DNA of 64,000 nt from Ancistrus triradiatus (lineage: Eukaryota; Chordata; Actinopteri; Siluriformes; Loricariidae): the NCBI GenBank assembly GCA_025084515.1, contig JAJAGP010000366.1, forward strand, positions 372,001 through 436,000, given 5' to 3'. Shown one piece after another: positions 1-10,803 of this stretch (position 1 is its first letter; every line of letters begins with the position of its first letter). Under the pieces are notes generated by a model that did not search any database, was not told where the DNA came from, and worked only from the letters and a program-made list of their open reading frames with translations. The translations under genes and the position numbers were made by a program.

Positions 1-510
1 AAATGCAAAAAGAAAAAAAACTTCCCTCACATGTACTCTTTTTTTCTGGTGACGTTAATTTCATTTGTTAATAAACATCCATTCCTGTATTCCATTCCAG
101 CAACACGTTCCAAAAAGTTGGTATGGGGCAATTTAGGGCTAGTAATGAAGTTAAAAACTAAATAATGATGTGATTTCAAACAGATGATCTCAACAAGCGA
201 TTGTAATCATGATTTGGTATGAAAGTATCCACAAAATCTTTGAGGGGCAGAGGATCTCCAGTTTGTCAAGCAATGTGTGAGAACATTATTATTTGGCTTC
301 TTTTGCATTGTCTTGTTGAATAATGCATGGACGTCCCTGGAAAATGGCTCTAAAATGTTGCCCTAAAATCTCAATGTACTTTTCTGAATTAATGCTGCAT
401 CACAGACGTGGAAATGACCTTTGCCAAGGGAACTGACCCAACCCCATACCATGGCAGAGCCCGGCTTTTGGACTTGTTCCTGATAAACGTCTGGATGGTC
501 CTTTTCCTCT
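1..510. mobile_element. Rearranged Tc1/mariner remnant, copy 1
   Basis: The left part, to about 290, reads in the plus direction as the 5' end of a fish Tc1 family. It has a degraded AAAAAGTTGG terminal motif and then sequence for the first transposase residues. The right part, about 310-510, reads in the minus direction as the catalytic region: CCATACCATGGCAGAGCC is the reverse complement of the conserved VMVWG stretch. The two halves therefore face each other. The copy at 11353-12190 has the same arrangement. There are many frame breaks and the right end is lost. Family assignment rests on recalled consensus. Confidence 0.75.
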
Positions 511-816
511 TATGCCTGTTAAGTGTTCATATCCATAATGCCTGTGATGCTTATTTGGTGTTTGCCATGCTGCCGTAGTGCTCGTTATGCTCATTTAATG
601 CTTGTTAGGCTTGTTTGATGCTTGCTCCTGACCCCCGCTGTGCCCGCTTTATACTCGTGTATTGTGTGTGTGGCGTCGCTTGGTGCTGATATTCCTTGGC
701 TTTGGCACAAGTTCACTTGTTTGCAACTGTGTTTGGGACAGCTTGTGAGCCTGGTTAACAAAGCAACTGATTATTGCTGTTGCCCCATGGATTTCGGATG
801 CCTGTGGTGCCTAGGC
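511..816. other. Low-complexity and unassigned spacer
   Basis: Positions 511-627 hold imperfect short repeats around TGCTTGTTATGCT-like words. The remainder to 816 is T/G-rich with nothing recognisable. Confidence 0.4.
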
Positions 817-1308
817 TATATGGACAAAAGTATTGGGACACACCTGTTAATCATGGAATTCAGGTCTCATTGCCACAAGTGTGGCAAATTGCAAATGTTT
901 GTGAAAGAATGACGTTCTAGGGTGCAGATCTGACTGAATTTGGGCGTGGTCCTGTGATAGGATGGCACCATGAGTAGTACTTTGGAAAATGGAAGATGGC
1001 ACCATGAGCAATGGTCTGCTTACTCAGTAACTGCAGACTTCCAAACCTCCTCTGGAATTATCAACAGCACAAAAACTGGGTGCCAGGAGCAGGCATGGGT
1101 TTCCTTGGTCAAGCCTATATCATATCAGGTTCATAATATGATGCATAGAGACACGAAATCTTCACAGACAGTGGCAGCAGAAAGACTTTCTTAGTGAGCA
1201 CTTTCTTAAGACATAAAGACATGGTTCGCCAACTTTGACGGAGAAGTTGGCTGACTTGAACTGAGCCCTGTAGAAAGCCTTGTCAGAAGTATGAAGACTA
1301 ATTTTGAA
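817..1308 (+). mobile_element. Tc1-like element remnant, TATATGGACAAAAG family
   Basis: It starts with the terminal motif TATATGGACAAAAGTATTGG, common in fish Tc1-like elements. After this come words from the transposase 5' region (GTGAAAGAATG, CTGTGATAGGATG) and a second N-terminal segment near 1040-1110 (CAGACTTCCAAACCTC, ATGGGTTTCC). The tail around 1270-1300 resembles the C-terminal segment, so the catalytic core has been deleted. All frames are interrupted. A 3'-end relative of the same family is at 40013-40268. Confidence 0.7.
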
Positions 1309-2609
1309 GGTATGAAGGTAATTTTGGCTCTATAGTGTATTTCTGGGTAGAAACTGGCATGATGACACCCTCATGCTTTTGTAGCTTTTGTTACCTTTAG
1401 TGAACCCAGTGTACTTTTAAGCTTTCTAGGAAACGCAGTTGGACCCGAAACACAAGCCCTGTAGCACGGGTGCTACATTAAGCTTGTACCTGTACAATAC
1501 CTATTTCTGAATATCAGAGTGCACCGTTTGCCCAAATCATTTGAATTTGACAGGGTGCCCCGATGTTTTGGAGCAGTACCTTGACTTAAAATGTCTTACA
1601 CCATCGGTTACATATTGACAGTGTTAACTATAGAACATTTAAATGTGACAGGCTCTCAAGAAGAGCAAATTAAATTTGTGGCACATTCAAAGAGTCAGGC
1701 CTTCAGGGGTGCAAAGCTTTCTTTGTGCTTTTCCTCAAGGTAAAAGGGAAAATGAATCTCCGTGGCCCCTTTCTCTCGCGCTCTCTGTATCTCAGAGGAA
1801 TAAAATGAATCATCCCCAGACTTCTTTCAGCAATTATTTCCTCCTCCTGTTCCATTGTCTCCATGTTTCCCACTTAACAGAGGCTCCAAATTTTTTTCTT
1901 TCTCCTCACGGCTCTCTCTCTCAAATGTAATCCCCCAAGGCCTAGTTCAGTATTAAAACAAGTCCGGAGAAACAACAAAAAAAAAAAAAAGAGGCTGGAA
2001 AGACATGAGTGAGATTAATCTGTGACCCCGGGATTCGCATGCACTGTGACGTGTATATTTAGAATAGGATTCAAAAAGGTTATATTACTGTACTCCCACC
2101 CCCAACCTAAAATAAACACATATTTCATCGAGTCATGCTCGGCACCAAGTAAGGGTCAAAATCAGAACAATATTATTTCATGTACAAGTCTAGTGTGGAT
2201 GGTGGCCACTCAGGGGGCATGTCATAATGATAATATAACGTGCCAATAGGGCATAACCCTGGTGTGCTGTGTTCCCTAGTTCATTCTCTGATAAAGACTT
2301 ATTGCAGCAGTAGCTGTATGGGGTAAATATTCCAAGAGTATTTACTTTAGGTCAAAGTGTCAATAAACTGAACCTGTCAGCCCTTTAAATCCTTAGTTAG
2401 TTCAAGTCAAGACAGAACCAACAATAGCAGAGAAAAGGCTGTTTCAGCTCATATATTGCTTCGATAATGTTTATCTTCATCCACAGTCATAATAAACAAT
2501 TTGAAAACAGCTTGAAAACCAAAGCATAGCATCTATACACATAATATTTATTATGTCATACTGTGATATACCACCACCCTTTTGTGCCAGGTTTGTGAAT
2601 AGAACGTAT
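1309..2609. other. Unassigned sequence without recognised gene
   Basis: AT-rich. There is a pyrimidine-rich patch at 1720-1925 and an A-run near 1975-1992. The 84-codon frame across the pyrimidine patch has no domain and looks compositional. Confidence 0.4.
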
Positions 2610-2970
2610 GGTAATTGCTCATATTAGGCCATCAGGCAGGCCCTTTTGTGGCCAAATGGAGGTCGTCTTCCTGCTCTGAAAGGTACGAGACGCCTTTCAT
2701 CATTGAGACCAAGGACCGAGAGGCCATGTGAAGAATGCAGCAGATTGAAAGGTGAACTGGTAGATCTGCACCAGTATCAAAAGCACAATGGCCCAGTCAA
2801 GCATCCACTCCAGGCACTGTTAACCACGGCCGTGCTGTCAATTAGGGGGGAAACGCCATTCCTGCGTAGCAAAGGTCACTCCTGCTCATTGTTTCAGCTC
2901 TATTTCAGCTCATGGCAAGAACGTTGGAATAAATGGTTAAAAGGCAAAAACGAGAGCTGAAATTGCAGAG
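2610..2970. other. Complex single-copy block, possible conserved noncoding element
   Basis: No repeat family is recognised and composition is balanced. An uninterrupted 104-codon plus frame (2646-2960) has no recognisable domain. It could be noncoding conserved sequence or, less likely, an exon. Nothing seen decides this. Confidence 0.25.
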
Positions 2971-3386
2971 AATATATTATTCATGCATTATATATTTTAC
3001 CCAAACACTTGACTCATTTAAAACCTGAGACAAATAGCATTTAGTGAACAAAACGTGTTCATTTTCATATAATTTAAATTGGTTTGATGTTCTGAATCAC
3101 TTAAGTGTGACAAACATGCAAAAAAATTGGAAATCAGGAAGGGGAACACTTGTGTGTATATATATATATGTATAATTTTCACATTATAACAAGGAAACAT
3201 ACAAAACAGTGAACACTACACATTATACTTATATTATCTTTAATATCCAAACAGTCCTCCACCTTGATGCTCATACATATCATTTTTCTTTTATACATCC
3301 ATATGTAAAGAGGAGGAAAACAATGACCTAGATCAAGCATAAAATATACAGACCCCTAATTTTAACTTCTATAACCCAAACCTGGT
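2971..3386. other. AT-rich spacer with short TA tract
   Basis: A short alternating TA tract lies near 3165-3176. No gene or repeat family is recognised. Confidence 0.4.
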
Positions 3387-3585
3387 ACATTTACATTTAC
3401 AGCATTTAGCAGACGCCCTTATCCAGAGCGACTTACAATTGGTACAGTCTTACAGTCCAAGCAATTGTGGGTTAAGGGCCTTGCTCAAGGACCCAACAGT
3501 GGCAGCTTGGCAGAGGTGGGATTTGAACCCTGGACCCTTTGGTCCATAGTCCAGTACCTTACCCGCTAGGCTACCACCGTCCCCT
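3387..3585 (-). mobile_element. tRNA-derived SINE, near full length
   Basis: On the minus strand the head carries a perfect RNA polymerase III A box (TAGCCTAGCGGG, plus positions 3562-3573) and a B box (GGTTCAAATCC, plus positions 3519-3529). The body reads CACTGTTGGGTCCTTGAGC, and the tail reads AGTCGCTCTGGATAAGGGCG then GTCTGCTAAATGCTGTAAAT. This is the best-preserved of about ten copies in the window and can serve as their reference. Confidence 0.9.
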
Positions 3586-3647
3586 AATAAGCTTTGTGTC
3601 CATGAATAGTGTAAGTGTTTAAAACATGAACTTACTTATCATTACAT

Positions 3648-3809
3648 TTTTACATTTATATCATTTAGCAGAGTGTCTTATAATTAATACAGTCCAAGCA
3701 ATTGTGGATTAAGGGTCTTGCTCAAGGACCCACCAGTGGCAGCATAGCAGAGTGGGATTTGAACCCTGGACCTTCTGGTCCATAGTCCCACTAGGCTACC
3801 ACAGTCCCA
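3648..3809 (-). mobile_element. tRNA-derived SINE, partly deleted
   Basis: Same family and orientation as the copy ending 60 bases upstream. The B box is intact (GGGATTTGAACCC on plus). The middle of the tail, GAGCGACTTACAATTGG in the neighbour, is missing, so the two copies diverged separately rather than by a recent tandem duplication. Confidence 0.85.
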
Positions 3810-4323
3810 TGGTATTACATTTCCATATTTTTAAGATATACAAAGCTGTTTCAGCTGAAGTAATGTCTATTGAATTAACAGTAGAACCCTGTTATCCTCT
3901 CTCTGAACTTCTGATATCCAAATTTCCACTGTAACTTATGGGGAATTTTAATCCCCTAACTCACTACCTGAACCAATTACCTGTTATAATGAATGGCAGT
4001 TGTCATTACTAATAAGGTAATGTTTTTTGATTTTACAAGCCTTTTGCGTTAGAAGAACAGCCGGAGCCAGTAGAGGGACCTGTTGAATGAGACTTCTCAT
4101 TACTTAGACAAAGCCCTGTTAGGCAGGCAGGAAGACTAATCAGAATCATTGTTGACATCATTGAACGGTGGGTGTGTGAATAGGGAAGGCCCAGAAATAA
4201 TGGATGGAGGCTGTTAAAATGTGTTATCAGAACCATTTCCAAGAGCTGACAGAACCGTATATGGTGGGCGGTTTTTAAAAACAGACATATATTCAATATG
4301 ATCATGTGGTCAATTAATGCCAC
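3810..4323. other. Unassigned sequence
   Basis: AT-rich and apparently unique. No gene or repeat recognised. Confidence 0.4.
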
Positions 4324-5080
4324 TGCCAGTTCCTGAATTGCCTTGGTCCCACATCACTATAGACTTTGTTACCAATCTCCCTCCTGGAAGTTAAAACTGC
4401 CATTCTCTCTGTTGTTGATCGTTCCTTGTTTTTCCTGGTCCTCCCTCAGATTTCCACATTACTGACCAAATGTTTGCCTACCTGTTCCACCATTATGGCC
4501 TGCCAGGGATATCCTCAGGGATCGGGGGCCTTAGTTCACAACTGTCATGGGAATTCATGGAAAAACTGGGAGTCACCATCTTGTTTGGTTACCAGTCGCA
4601 GTCCAATGGTCAAAGTGATAGTGTGAATCAGGAACTCACACAATTTCTGGATGTACTGTAAGACTAATCAGCAGGACTACTCTCATTTTCTACCATGAGC
4701 CAAGACACCCTACAACACACTGGCACTGTTCTGACCCCTGTCAGTGTATACTTGGTTACCGGCCACCATTCTTCCTTTGGGATCCTTCTCCATCCAACTC
4801 AGCCTCCGTTGATGAAAGTAATTATGGTGTTCAATGGAATGATTCTTTAAAACGAGTTTTTGAGAAGAGTTTAAGTATCAGTGCTCATATACGTACTCTA
4901 CATCAGCCAAGGTACCTCAGACAGCATGACCGATGTAGGTGTTCATTTCTCTCAACAGCCCCTGTTTCAGTCTAAACTTCTCACAATGCGCGACATGTTG
5001 TTCAGCGCTTATCTTTTGTTGCTCTGCTAGGCGATGCCCCCAGAAGTCAAAGTCGATTTAGTTCTTCTTCCAGACAGATA
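4324..5080 (+). pseudogene. Ty3/gypsy retrotransposon integrase remnant
   Basis: The region resembles the integrase core of fish Ty3/gypsy LTR retrotransposons. It starts with a segment reading HITIDFVTNLP, which holds the first catalytic acidic residue. A degraded central segment around 4495-4530 holds the second acidic position, in a different frame. The stretch QSNGQ followed by NQEL near 4595-4635 holds the catalytic glutamate. Beyond about 4660 the frame changes again through sequence resembling the part downstream of the core (tryptophan and proline-rich words, 4680-4800). Stops and indels break the reading frame at several places, so this is a fossil. No LTR, protease, reverse transcriptase or RNase H is visible next to it. 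In intact elements integrase inserts the cDNA copy into chromosomes. Confidence 0.8.
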
Positions 5081-5439
5081 CAATCTTGACTAGCCCATTC
5101 AGACAGAGCAGCATGGGCCACTCTATTATAACGCCTTAATGTGCCCTCTGGCAACATCATGACTGCCGAATCACAAAGGCAATCGTCGGAATTGAATGAA
5201 GAGATGGGCTTTTAGGCTTTCTTACTCAAACATAATTCACTTGCCATTTTTCGTCACTGTCACTCCATCACCTGCTACGTCATTTTCTTTCTTCTTTCCC
5301 TTTCACGCCGGAACAATCGCTATTTATTTCTTTACCTGCACCAACACACAACATTCATGCTCTCGCTCTCTCCCTGTCTTGTTACCTTTCCTTTATTTTT
5401 TTTGTGTACTTCAAGGGCAAACAGGACAAACAACCACAC
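5081..5439. other. Unassigned sequence, T/C-rich patch
   Basis: Pyrimidine-rich at 5270-5410. It may include the end of the upstream retroelement, but nothing is recognisable. Confidence 0.35.
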
Positions 5440-5660
5440 TGGTGTCAGCTCAAATGGCGAATGACACTGGCGGCCATCACCTTGGTCTCCCAGGCAACAG
5501 ACTAACCATTAATTTTCAATTAAAGCAGACAAAAGAGATGACAGCTCGGGCTCTTTGGAAGATGTCAAGAATCCGTATTAATATACGACAAGTGAGCATA
5601 ATTGTGTCGTCCCCCCTTTCCTCCACATCAGTGAAACGTGAATGCCACGGATAATTTGAG
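5440..5660. other. Possible conserved noncoding element
   Basis: Complex single-copy sequence with ATTA-containing words (CCATTAATTTTCAATTAAAG at 5507-5526) and GC-rich flanks. That texture is typical of vertebrate developmental enhancers. Inference only. A long plus frame (5196-5654) spans it but has no recognisable domain. Confidence 0.3.
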
Positions 5661-6852
5661 GGGTTCGCCCCCATTCGGTGCATTTCTTTTAACGAAAGAG
5701 CTTATGACGTATTCATGCAAAGTAAAAGTTATTCATTTTCTGCACATTTCTGTGCGGTTCTCATGATCTATACGAAGGTAAGCGACATAAACAGGTGCAG
5801 GTACTTATACAGCCTTACACAGACACTCATTTGACAATGAATCGAGCATCAACGAACATTTGCTGGCAAGTCTTAGAGATTTTTCTGTCATGTGGGCTGG
5901 TTGCAAATCGTATATTAAAGCATGAGCATTAATATGGAGTTGATTCTTTCCTTGCTGCTATGAGAACCTCAGCTCCTCTCAGAAGGCTTTACACCACATT
6001 TTGACTGTAGGGACTTCAGTTTGTGAATGAAATGTGGGAAAAATTGTAGCTGACAGTGCCTGGCTGGTGTACTTTACAGTTTAGCACTCAAACAAGACTG
6101 AAACCTGCCCTTACTGTGCTGAGGGTCTTATAAGGAACTTGGCTTAGCCAAAGTAGGCCTGTTGTAGTGCACAGAAATGCAGGTTTTCACATCATCAGCT
6201 CACTTAGGCATGTTTAATTAATGCTTTCTATCAGGCACAGGGCCACCGACAAAAAGCATGTTGTTTATACTCAATGTCTGAAGCATTTGCAGAAGTCTCT
6301 TAGTGTATTAGATCATATCACGTATATAGTTTACATGCATCAGTCAGATCGCCCAAGGGCTTGTAATGGAAATTTAGTACAGACCATCACCAGCACCCAA
6401 TGACCCAGTGATCCTCACCGGAACAAAATGGATGGAAACCAAAACTAGAAAACCATTGTTAGTAAAACAAGTTGAGGGATTGTTTTGAAAACCAAACAGG
6501 GATTGGTATAGCATTGTAACAAGTTGCTTATGAATTTGAATATGAAACTTTATGATCATCACAAGACAGTATACTTACAAGAACATATAAATGCCACGGT
6601 TAAATAAATAAAACATGACATAATACACTTCATAATGGAATAAACTGGAATAAGTGTATATACTTAGCAGTGCTATATGTGATAGTGTACTGGGATTGAC
6701 TTCATAGCAAAGATACTGCAGTGTTTCTCATACACTGTCCCCATTCCTCTGCCCCAGTTTCAACATACTGTCTCTATCATTGTGACCAAGTTACCTATGA
6801 CTGTCGCCACCATCTACCTCATCATGTAGATGCTCACACCCTTTGATATAGT
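5661..6852. other. Unassigned sequence
   Basis: About 1.2 kb of AT-rich, apparently unique sequence. Short frames exist on both strands without protein-like features. Confidence 0.4.
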
Positions 6853-7180
6853 CTCCCATGAAGACTGTCCCCATCCAAGTTCCCACTTCCCTTTAAGACT
6901 TTCCCCATCCCAGTTTCCACTCCCTTGAAGACTGTCCCCATCCCAGTTCCCACTTCCCATGAAGACTGTCCCCATCCCAGTTCCACCCCCATGAAGACTG
7001 TCCCCATCCAAGTTCCCACCCCCCCGAAGACTGTCCCCATCCCAGTTCCCACCCCCATGAAGACTGTCCCCATCCCAGTTCCCACCCCCATGAAGACTGT
7101 CCCCATCCCAGTTCCCACCCCCATGAAGACTGTTCCCATCCCAGTTCCCATAGTGCATGTCCCCATTCCACTTCCTTGCT
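6853..7180. repeat. 33-bp minisatellite, about ten units
   Basis: The unit is about 33 bp, built around GAAGACTGTCCCCATCCCAG followed by TTCCCACCCCCAT. The central units (about 6990-7140) are nearly identical and the outer ones diverge. The unit length is a multiple of three with few stops, so long open frames appear on both strands (MGTVFMGVGTG-type repeats on minus, KTVPIPVPTP-type on plus). These are products of the array rather than evidence of a gene. Confidence 0.95.
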
Positions 7181-7230
7181 CCCATAATTCCTGTCCCCTT
7201 CCCAATTCTAAATTCCCGTTAAGACAGATA

Positions 7231-7381
7231 ACATGTACATCATTTCGCAGACACCCTTATCCAGAGCGACTTACAATCCAAGGAATTGTGGGTTAAGGGC
7301 CTTGCTCAAGGACCCAAACTTGCCAGAGGTGGGATTTGGACCTTCTGAACCGTACCTTAACCACTAGGCCACCTCAGTCCC
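7231..7381 (-). mobile_element. tRNA-derived SINE, internally shortened
   Basis: Tail words (CAGACACCCTTATCCAGAGC on plus), body and A-box region (CCACTAGGCCACC) match the copy at 3387-3585. Several short internal deletions remove part of the tail and the B-box flank. Confidence 0.85.
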
Positions 7382-7827
7382 AGATTACCAACTAATAACT
7401 AATCTTTAAAGGAAAGAATATCTATTTTGGAAGGCTGTGAACACCCAGACGTGTTAGTTTGAGTTTTGAATCTCCCCTTTTCAAGCTACTACCACAACAA
7501 CAAGCAGTGATGAGCAAAAGGGGTGCATTTGATGATGACGGTTTGTTGTTGGGACCATTAAAAGTTTAATTTATTGCAATTTTAGGTTTGCCCCATTTTT
7601 TATACTCATACCATAACACCATATGACTGCCTCATCACAGCAACACCTAAATACAATTTGATTCCCCCTGCAAAATATGCTAGGATAACACAGCGTAAGC
7701 CTGGTTTAAGATAACCTCTATAAAGTATGATGGTGTATTACACACAATTACATACACATCACACTGCTCGTATTATATAAATAAGATTAACACCCCCCCA
7801 GCCACACAGCATTTCTCCTTCTCCACC

Positions 7828-7836
<9 letters not shown>
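7382..7836. other. Unassigned sequence
   Basis: AT-rich and apparently unique until the TC-rich tract begins. Confidence 0.4.

Positions 7837-7867
<31 letters not shown>
7837..7867. repeat. (TC)n microsatellite
   Basis: About 31 bp of pure TC, preceded by an imperfect TC-rich lead from about 7818. It is the left arm of an inverted pair with the (GA)n at 8089-8121. Confidence 0.98.
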
Positions 7868-7871
<4 letters not shown>

Positions 7872-8086
7872 AGTCAGTAGGGACTCCAGCTATCCTCTGA
7901 TTTGCATGCAGGGCCCAACGCTTATAAAAAGTGCCAGCAGGCCACAAAGGCACCTTGGCAGATAATGAGTGGCATATTCCAGGTATGGCCCTGGAGTATC
8001 GGCCCTCATCAGGGGAATTTTCAATTAAGGCGATGCAGATTAATAAAGAGTAATTGTACGGCTCAATCTGCAAGTCGAGAGAAGAC

Positions 8087-8088
<2 letters not shown>
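7868..8088. other. Possible conserved noncoding element between TC and GA tracts
   Basis: A 221-bp complex block with GATTTGCATGC, GGCAGATAATGAG and CAGATTAATAAAGAGTAATT. These contain octamer-like and homeodomain-type cores. The density of such words and the lack of any repeat family suggest regulatory sequence. Conservation was not testable. Confidence 0.35.

Positions 8089-8121
<33 letters not shown>
8089..8121. repeat. (GA)n microsatellite
   Basis: About 33 bp of GA, reverse-complementary to the (TC)n tract about 220 bp upstream. Confidence 0.98.
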
Positions 8122-8125
<4 letters not shown>

Positions 8126-9010
8126 CGAGAAAAGGCAGTGAGAGCGAGCCCAAGAGGAAGAAGAAAACAGTGTGTGGTGACCCCCCACCACACCAAACAG
8201 ACAACCACTATATATTATAATAATATCACATAATATAGGATGTAGTTATAATAAGCTGGTAATGATAATAAAGATGTGGACTTGGAAGATTTAACAATGA
8301 TGAAATGATGAGGAAGAAAAAGAAGAACAAGAAGGATTTTTGTCTTTTGTCATTACTCTTGTATTTAATATAAATGGAGCAGAATAAGTGCAAACATTTT
8401 CTTTGCACCTGTTTTGGGTAATGGGACAAGTAACTAAAAGTAAACGATTTGCATTTAGGACAAAGGAAGTATCTTATAGTAGGCACAAATTTACCGAACA
8501 CCAGTAACTACTCGTGTAGCTACTAGGCTGTTTGAGCAATTCAAACGAACCACGACGAGCACGGAGAACCTTGTGTCTGTGCTCGGCTCTGCCTCGGATG
8601 TGTACGCCGGTTTGTGTACATTTCAGTGGCAGCCTGTTTGTGGACATGTGAGAGCTCACGTATCTAGCTGATATGTAAACTGTAAGCTTCTCCACGGCAG
8701 GAGGAGGGTGTGCACTTGAAAATTGTCAGTTATATGTAACAGGGAGGTGACTCAGAGGTCAGATCTCAGTATGGCAGCGCAACGCTTCAAAGCAAGACCG
8801 ATACCGCAACTAACCCTCATTTGCTTTGCTGTACAAAACACAACACACAACAGAAATGCTTCGTAACTCTTTCGTCGTGTGTCTCTTCATAGGCCAAGGC
8901 ATCTCAGTAAGGCACACCTTGGCACCTGACCTTTGATCGCATCGTGGATATACAGAAGGGATGAAAGGGTGGGAGGGGACTGACAAGTTGTGCAACAGGT
9001 TAGTAATATC
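8122..9010. other. Unassigned sequence
   Basis: Apparently unique. No gene or repeat recognised. Confidence 0.4.
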
Positions 9011-9012
9011 TA

Positions 9013-10311
9013 CAGTGGGGCAAAAAAGTATTTAGTCAGCCACTGATTGTGCAAGTTGTCCTACTTAGAAAGATGACAGAGGTCTGTAATTTTCGTCATA
9101 GGTACACTTCAACTATGACAGACAAAATGAGAAAAAAATCAGGAAATCACATTGTAGGATTTAAAAAATATTTAATTGTAAATCATGGTGGAAAATAAGT
9201 ATTTGGTCACCCACAAACAAGCAAGTTTTCTGGCTCTCACAGACCTGTAAACTCTTCTTTAAGAAGCACTTCTGTCCTCCACTCGTTACCTGTATTAATG
9301 GCACCTGTTTGACCTCGTTATCTGTATAAAAGACACCTGTCCACAGCCTCAAACAGTCAGACTCCAAACTCAACCATGGCCAAGACAAAATGATCATGAG
9401 AACGGTGAGCAAAAATCCCAGAACTACACGGAGGGACCTGATGAATGACCTGCAGAGAGCTGGGACCAAAGTAACAAAGGCTACCATCAGTAACACACTA
9501 CGCCGAGAGGGACTCAGATCCTGCAGTGCCAGGCGTGCCCCCCCTGCTAAGCCAGTACATGTCCAGGCCCGTCTGAAGTTTGCCAGAGAGCATATGGATG
9601 ATCCAGAAGAGGATTGGGAGAACATCATGTGGTCAGATAAAACCAAAATAGAACTTTTTGGGAAAAACTCAACTCGTCGTGTTTGGAGGAAGAAGAATGC
9701 TGAGTTGCATCCCAAGAACACCATACCTACTGTGAAGCATGGGGGTGGAAACATCATGCTTTGGGGCTGTTTTTCTGCAAAGGGGGCAGGACGACTGATC
9801 CGTGTTAAGGGAAGAATGAACGGGGCCATGTATCCTGGGATTTTAAGCCAAAACCTCCTTCCATCAGTGAGAGCATTGAAGATGGAACGTGGCTGGGTCT
9901 TCCAGCATGACACTGATCCCAAACACACCGCTCGGGCAACGAAGGAGCGGCTCCGTAGAAAGCATTTCAAGGTCCTGGAGTGGCTGTAGAGGAGATCTGC
10001 ATGGAGGAATGGGCCAAAATACCAGCTACAGTGGGTGCCAACCTGGTGAAACCTTACAGGAAACATTTGACCTCAGTCATTGCCAACAAAGGTTATGTTA
10101 CAAAATATTGAGTTGAACTTTTGCTATTGACCTAATACTTATTTTCCACCATAATTTACAATTAAATTCTTTAAAAATCCTACAATGTGATTTCCTGGAT
10201 TGTTTTCTCATTTTGTCTCTCATAGCTGAAGTGTAGCTATGATGAAAATTAGGAGAAAAGTAGGAGAACTTGCACAATCAATGGCTGACTAAATATTTTT
10301 TTGCCCTACTG
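9013..10311 (+). mobile_element. Tc1 transposon, both ends intact, two internal deletions
   Basis: The element starts with CAGTGGGGCAAAAAAGTATT and ends with the inverted counterpart (TTTTTTTGCCCTACTG). A TA duplication sits on each side (9011-9012 and 10312-10313). Inner inverted copies of GGTGGAAAATAAGTATTTGG lie near each end. One deletion joins the start of the transposase gene (CCATGGCCAAGAC near 9375) to AAAATGATCATGAG. A second joins GGAGTGGC at about 9985 to TGTAGAGGAG. At 1,299 bp it is shorter than the usual 1.6 kb or so of the family. Confidence 0.95.
9390..9989 (+). pseudogene. Tc1 transposase, truncated at both ends
   Basis: This 199-codon open frame encodes the second half of the DNA-binding region and most of the DD34E catalytic domain of a Tc1 transposase. 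The enzyme excises and reinserts the element by binding its terminal repeats. The first catalytic aspartate is residue 83 (WSDKTK, usually WSDETK) and the second is residue 174 (FQHDTDPKHT); their 91-residue spacing matches the family. The frame ends at LEWL followed by a stop where the second internal deletion begins. The catalytic glutamate, in the usual PIENLW motif, is therefore gone. The first helix-turn-helix is also deleted. The visible ATG lies inside the original gene and is not a natural start. The product should be inactive, though the ends look recognisable to a related transposase. Confidence 0.93.
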
Positions 10312-10750
10312 TACATACGATTCATATGACGCAGGTTATCCGTCATGTCAAGTGTTTGTATTTATTTTAAAAAAGCCTGCAATAATCAGTGTGCTGCTGT
10401 TCCTCCATCACTTCTGGTAAACTGTGGATATACTTATCAGTCACTGAGTGATGGCTATGATTCATTTCGTCTGGCTTTCGTAAGACAGTGCAGTATTGTT
10501 TGCAGTGGGTCGGGATTAGTGCTTACACGTTTATAGTGCGGTTTGTTGGGACATGACAAGAGCAATTAGCAACAGAGGATGTTGTGTTCACCATAGATAT
10601 GCGCCATGGGAGTGTGTGTGCGCATGCAAACCACAACAAATGCGCGCAGTAACTTATGGCAAGCCCTGGCCTGACTAAGGCATTTAGAACAGTTTCATTA
10701 GGCTCTTTGCAGATGTTCAGGTATATAGAGGGTGAAAAGTAAAAGCATTT

Positions 10751-10754
<4 letters not shown>
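10312..10754. other. Unassigned sequence
   Basis: Apparently unique. No gene recognised. Confidence 0.4.

Positions 10755-10802
<48 letters not shown>
10755..10802. repeat. (TG)n microsatellite
   Basis: About 48 bp of pure TG, 24 units. Confidence 0.98.

Positions 10803-10803
<1 letters not shown>

Noticed and set aside
3519..3573. A-box and B-box pair resembling a tRNA gene
   Set aside because: No cloverleaf can be completed, and the same promoter recurs in about ten dispersed copies with a common tail, so it is a SINE head.
4324..5080. Possible functional retroviral or retrotransposon integrase
   Set aside because: Frameshifts and stops break the core, the catalytic positions lie in different frames, and no LTR or other pol domain is adjacent.
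5196..5654. 152-codon plus frame with a hydrophobic start
   Set aside because: It begins in pyrimidine-rich DNA that favours F/S/L codons and ends in a probable noncoding block. No domain or homolog recalled.
6814..7296. Overlapping 92-123 codon frames on both strands with repetitive glycine/methionine or proline/lysine proteins
   Set aside because: They are translations of the 33-bp minisatellite. All frames are open because the unit is divisible by three, and no other coding signal exists.
7870..8208. 112-codon minus frame with a serine-leucine repeat
   Set aside because: The repeat is the (GA)n microsatellite read on minus, and the rest lacks protein-like features.
9161..10066. 301-codon minus frame, the longest in the window
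   Set aside because: It is antisense to the Tc1 transposase at 9390-9989, whose plus frame carries the recognisable catalytic motifs.
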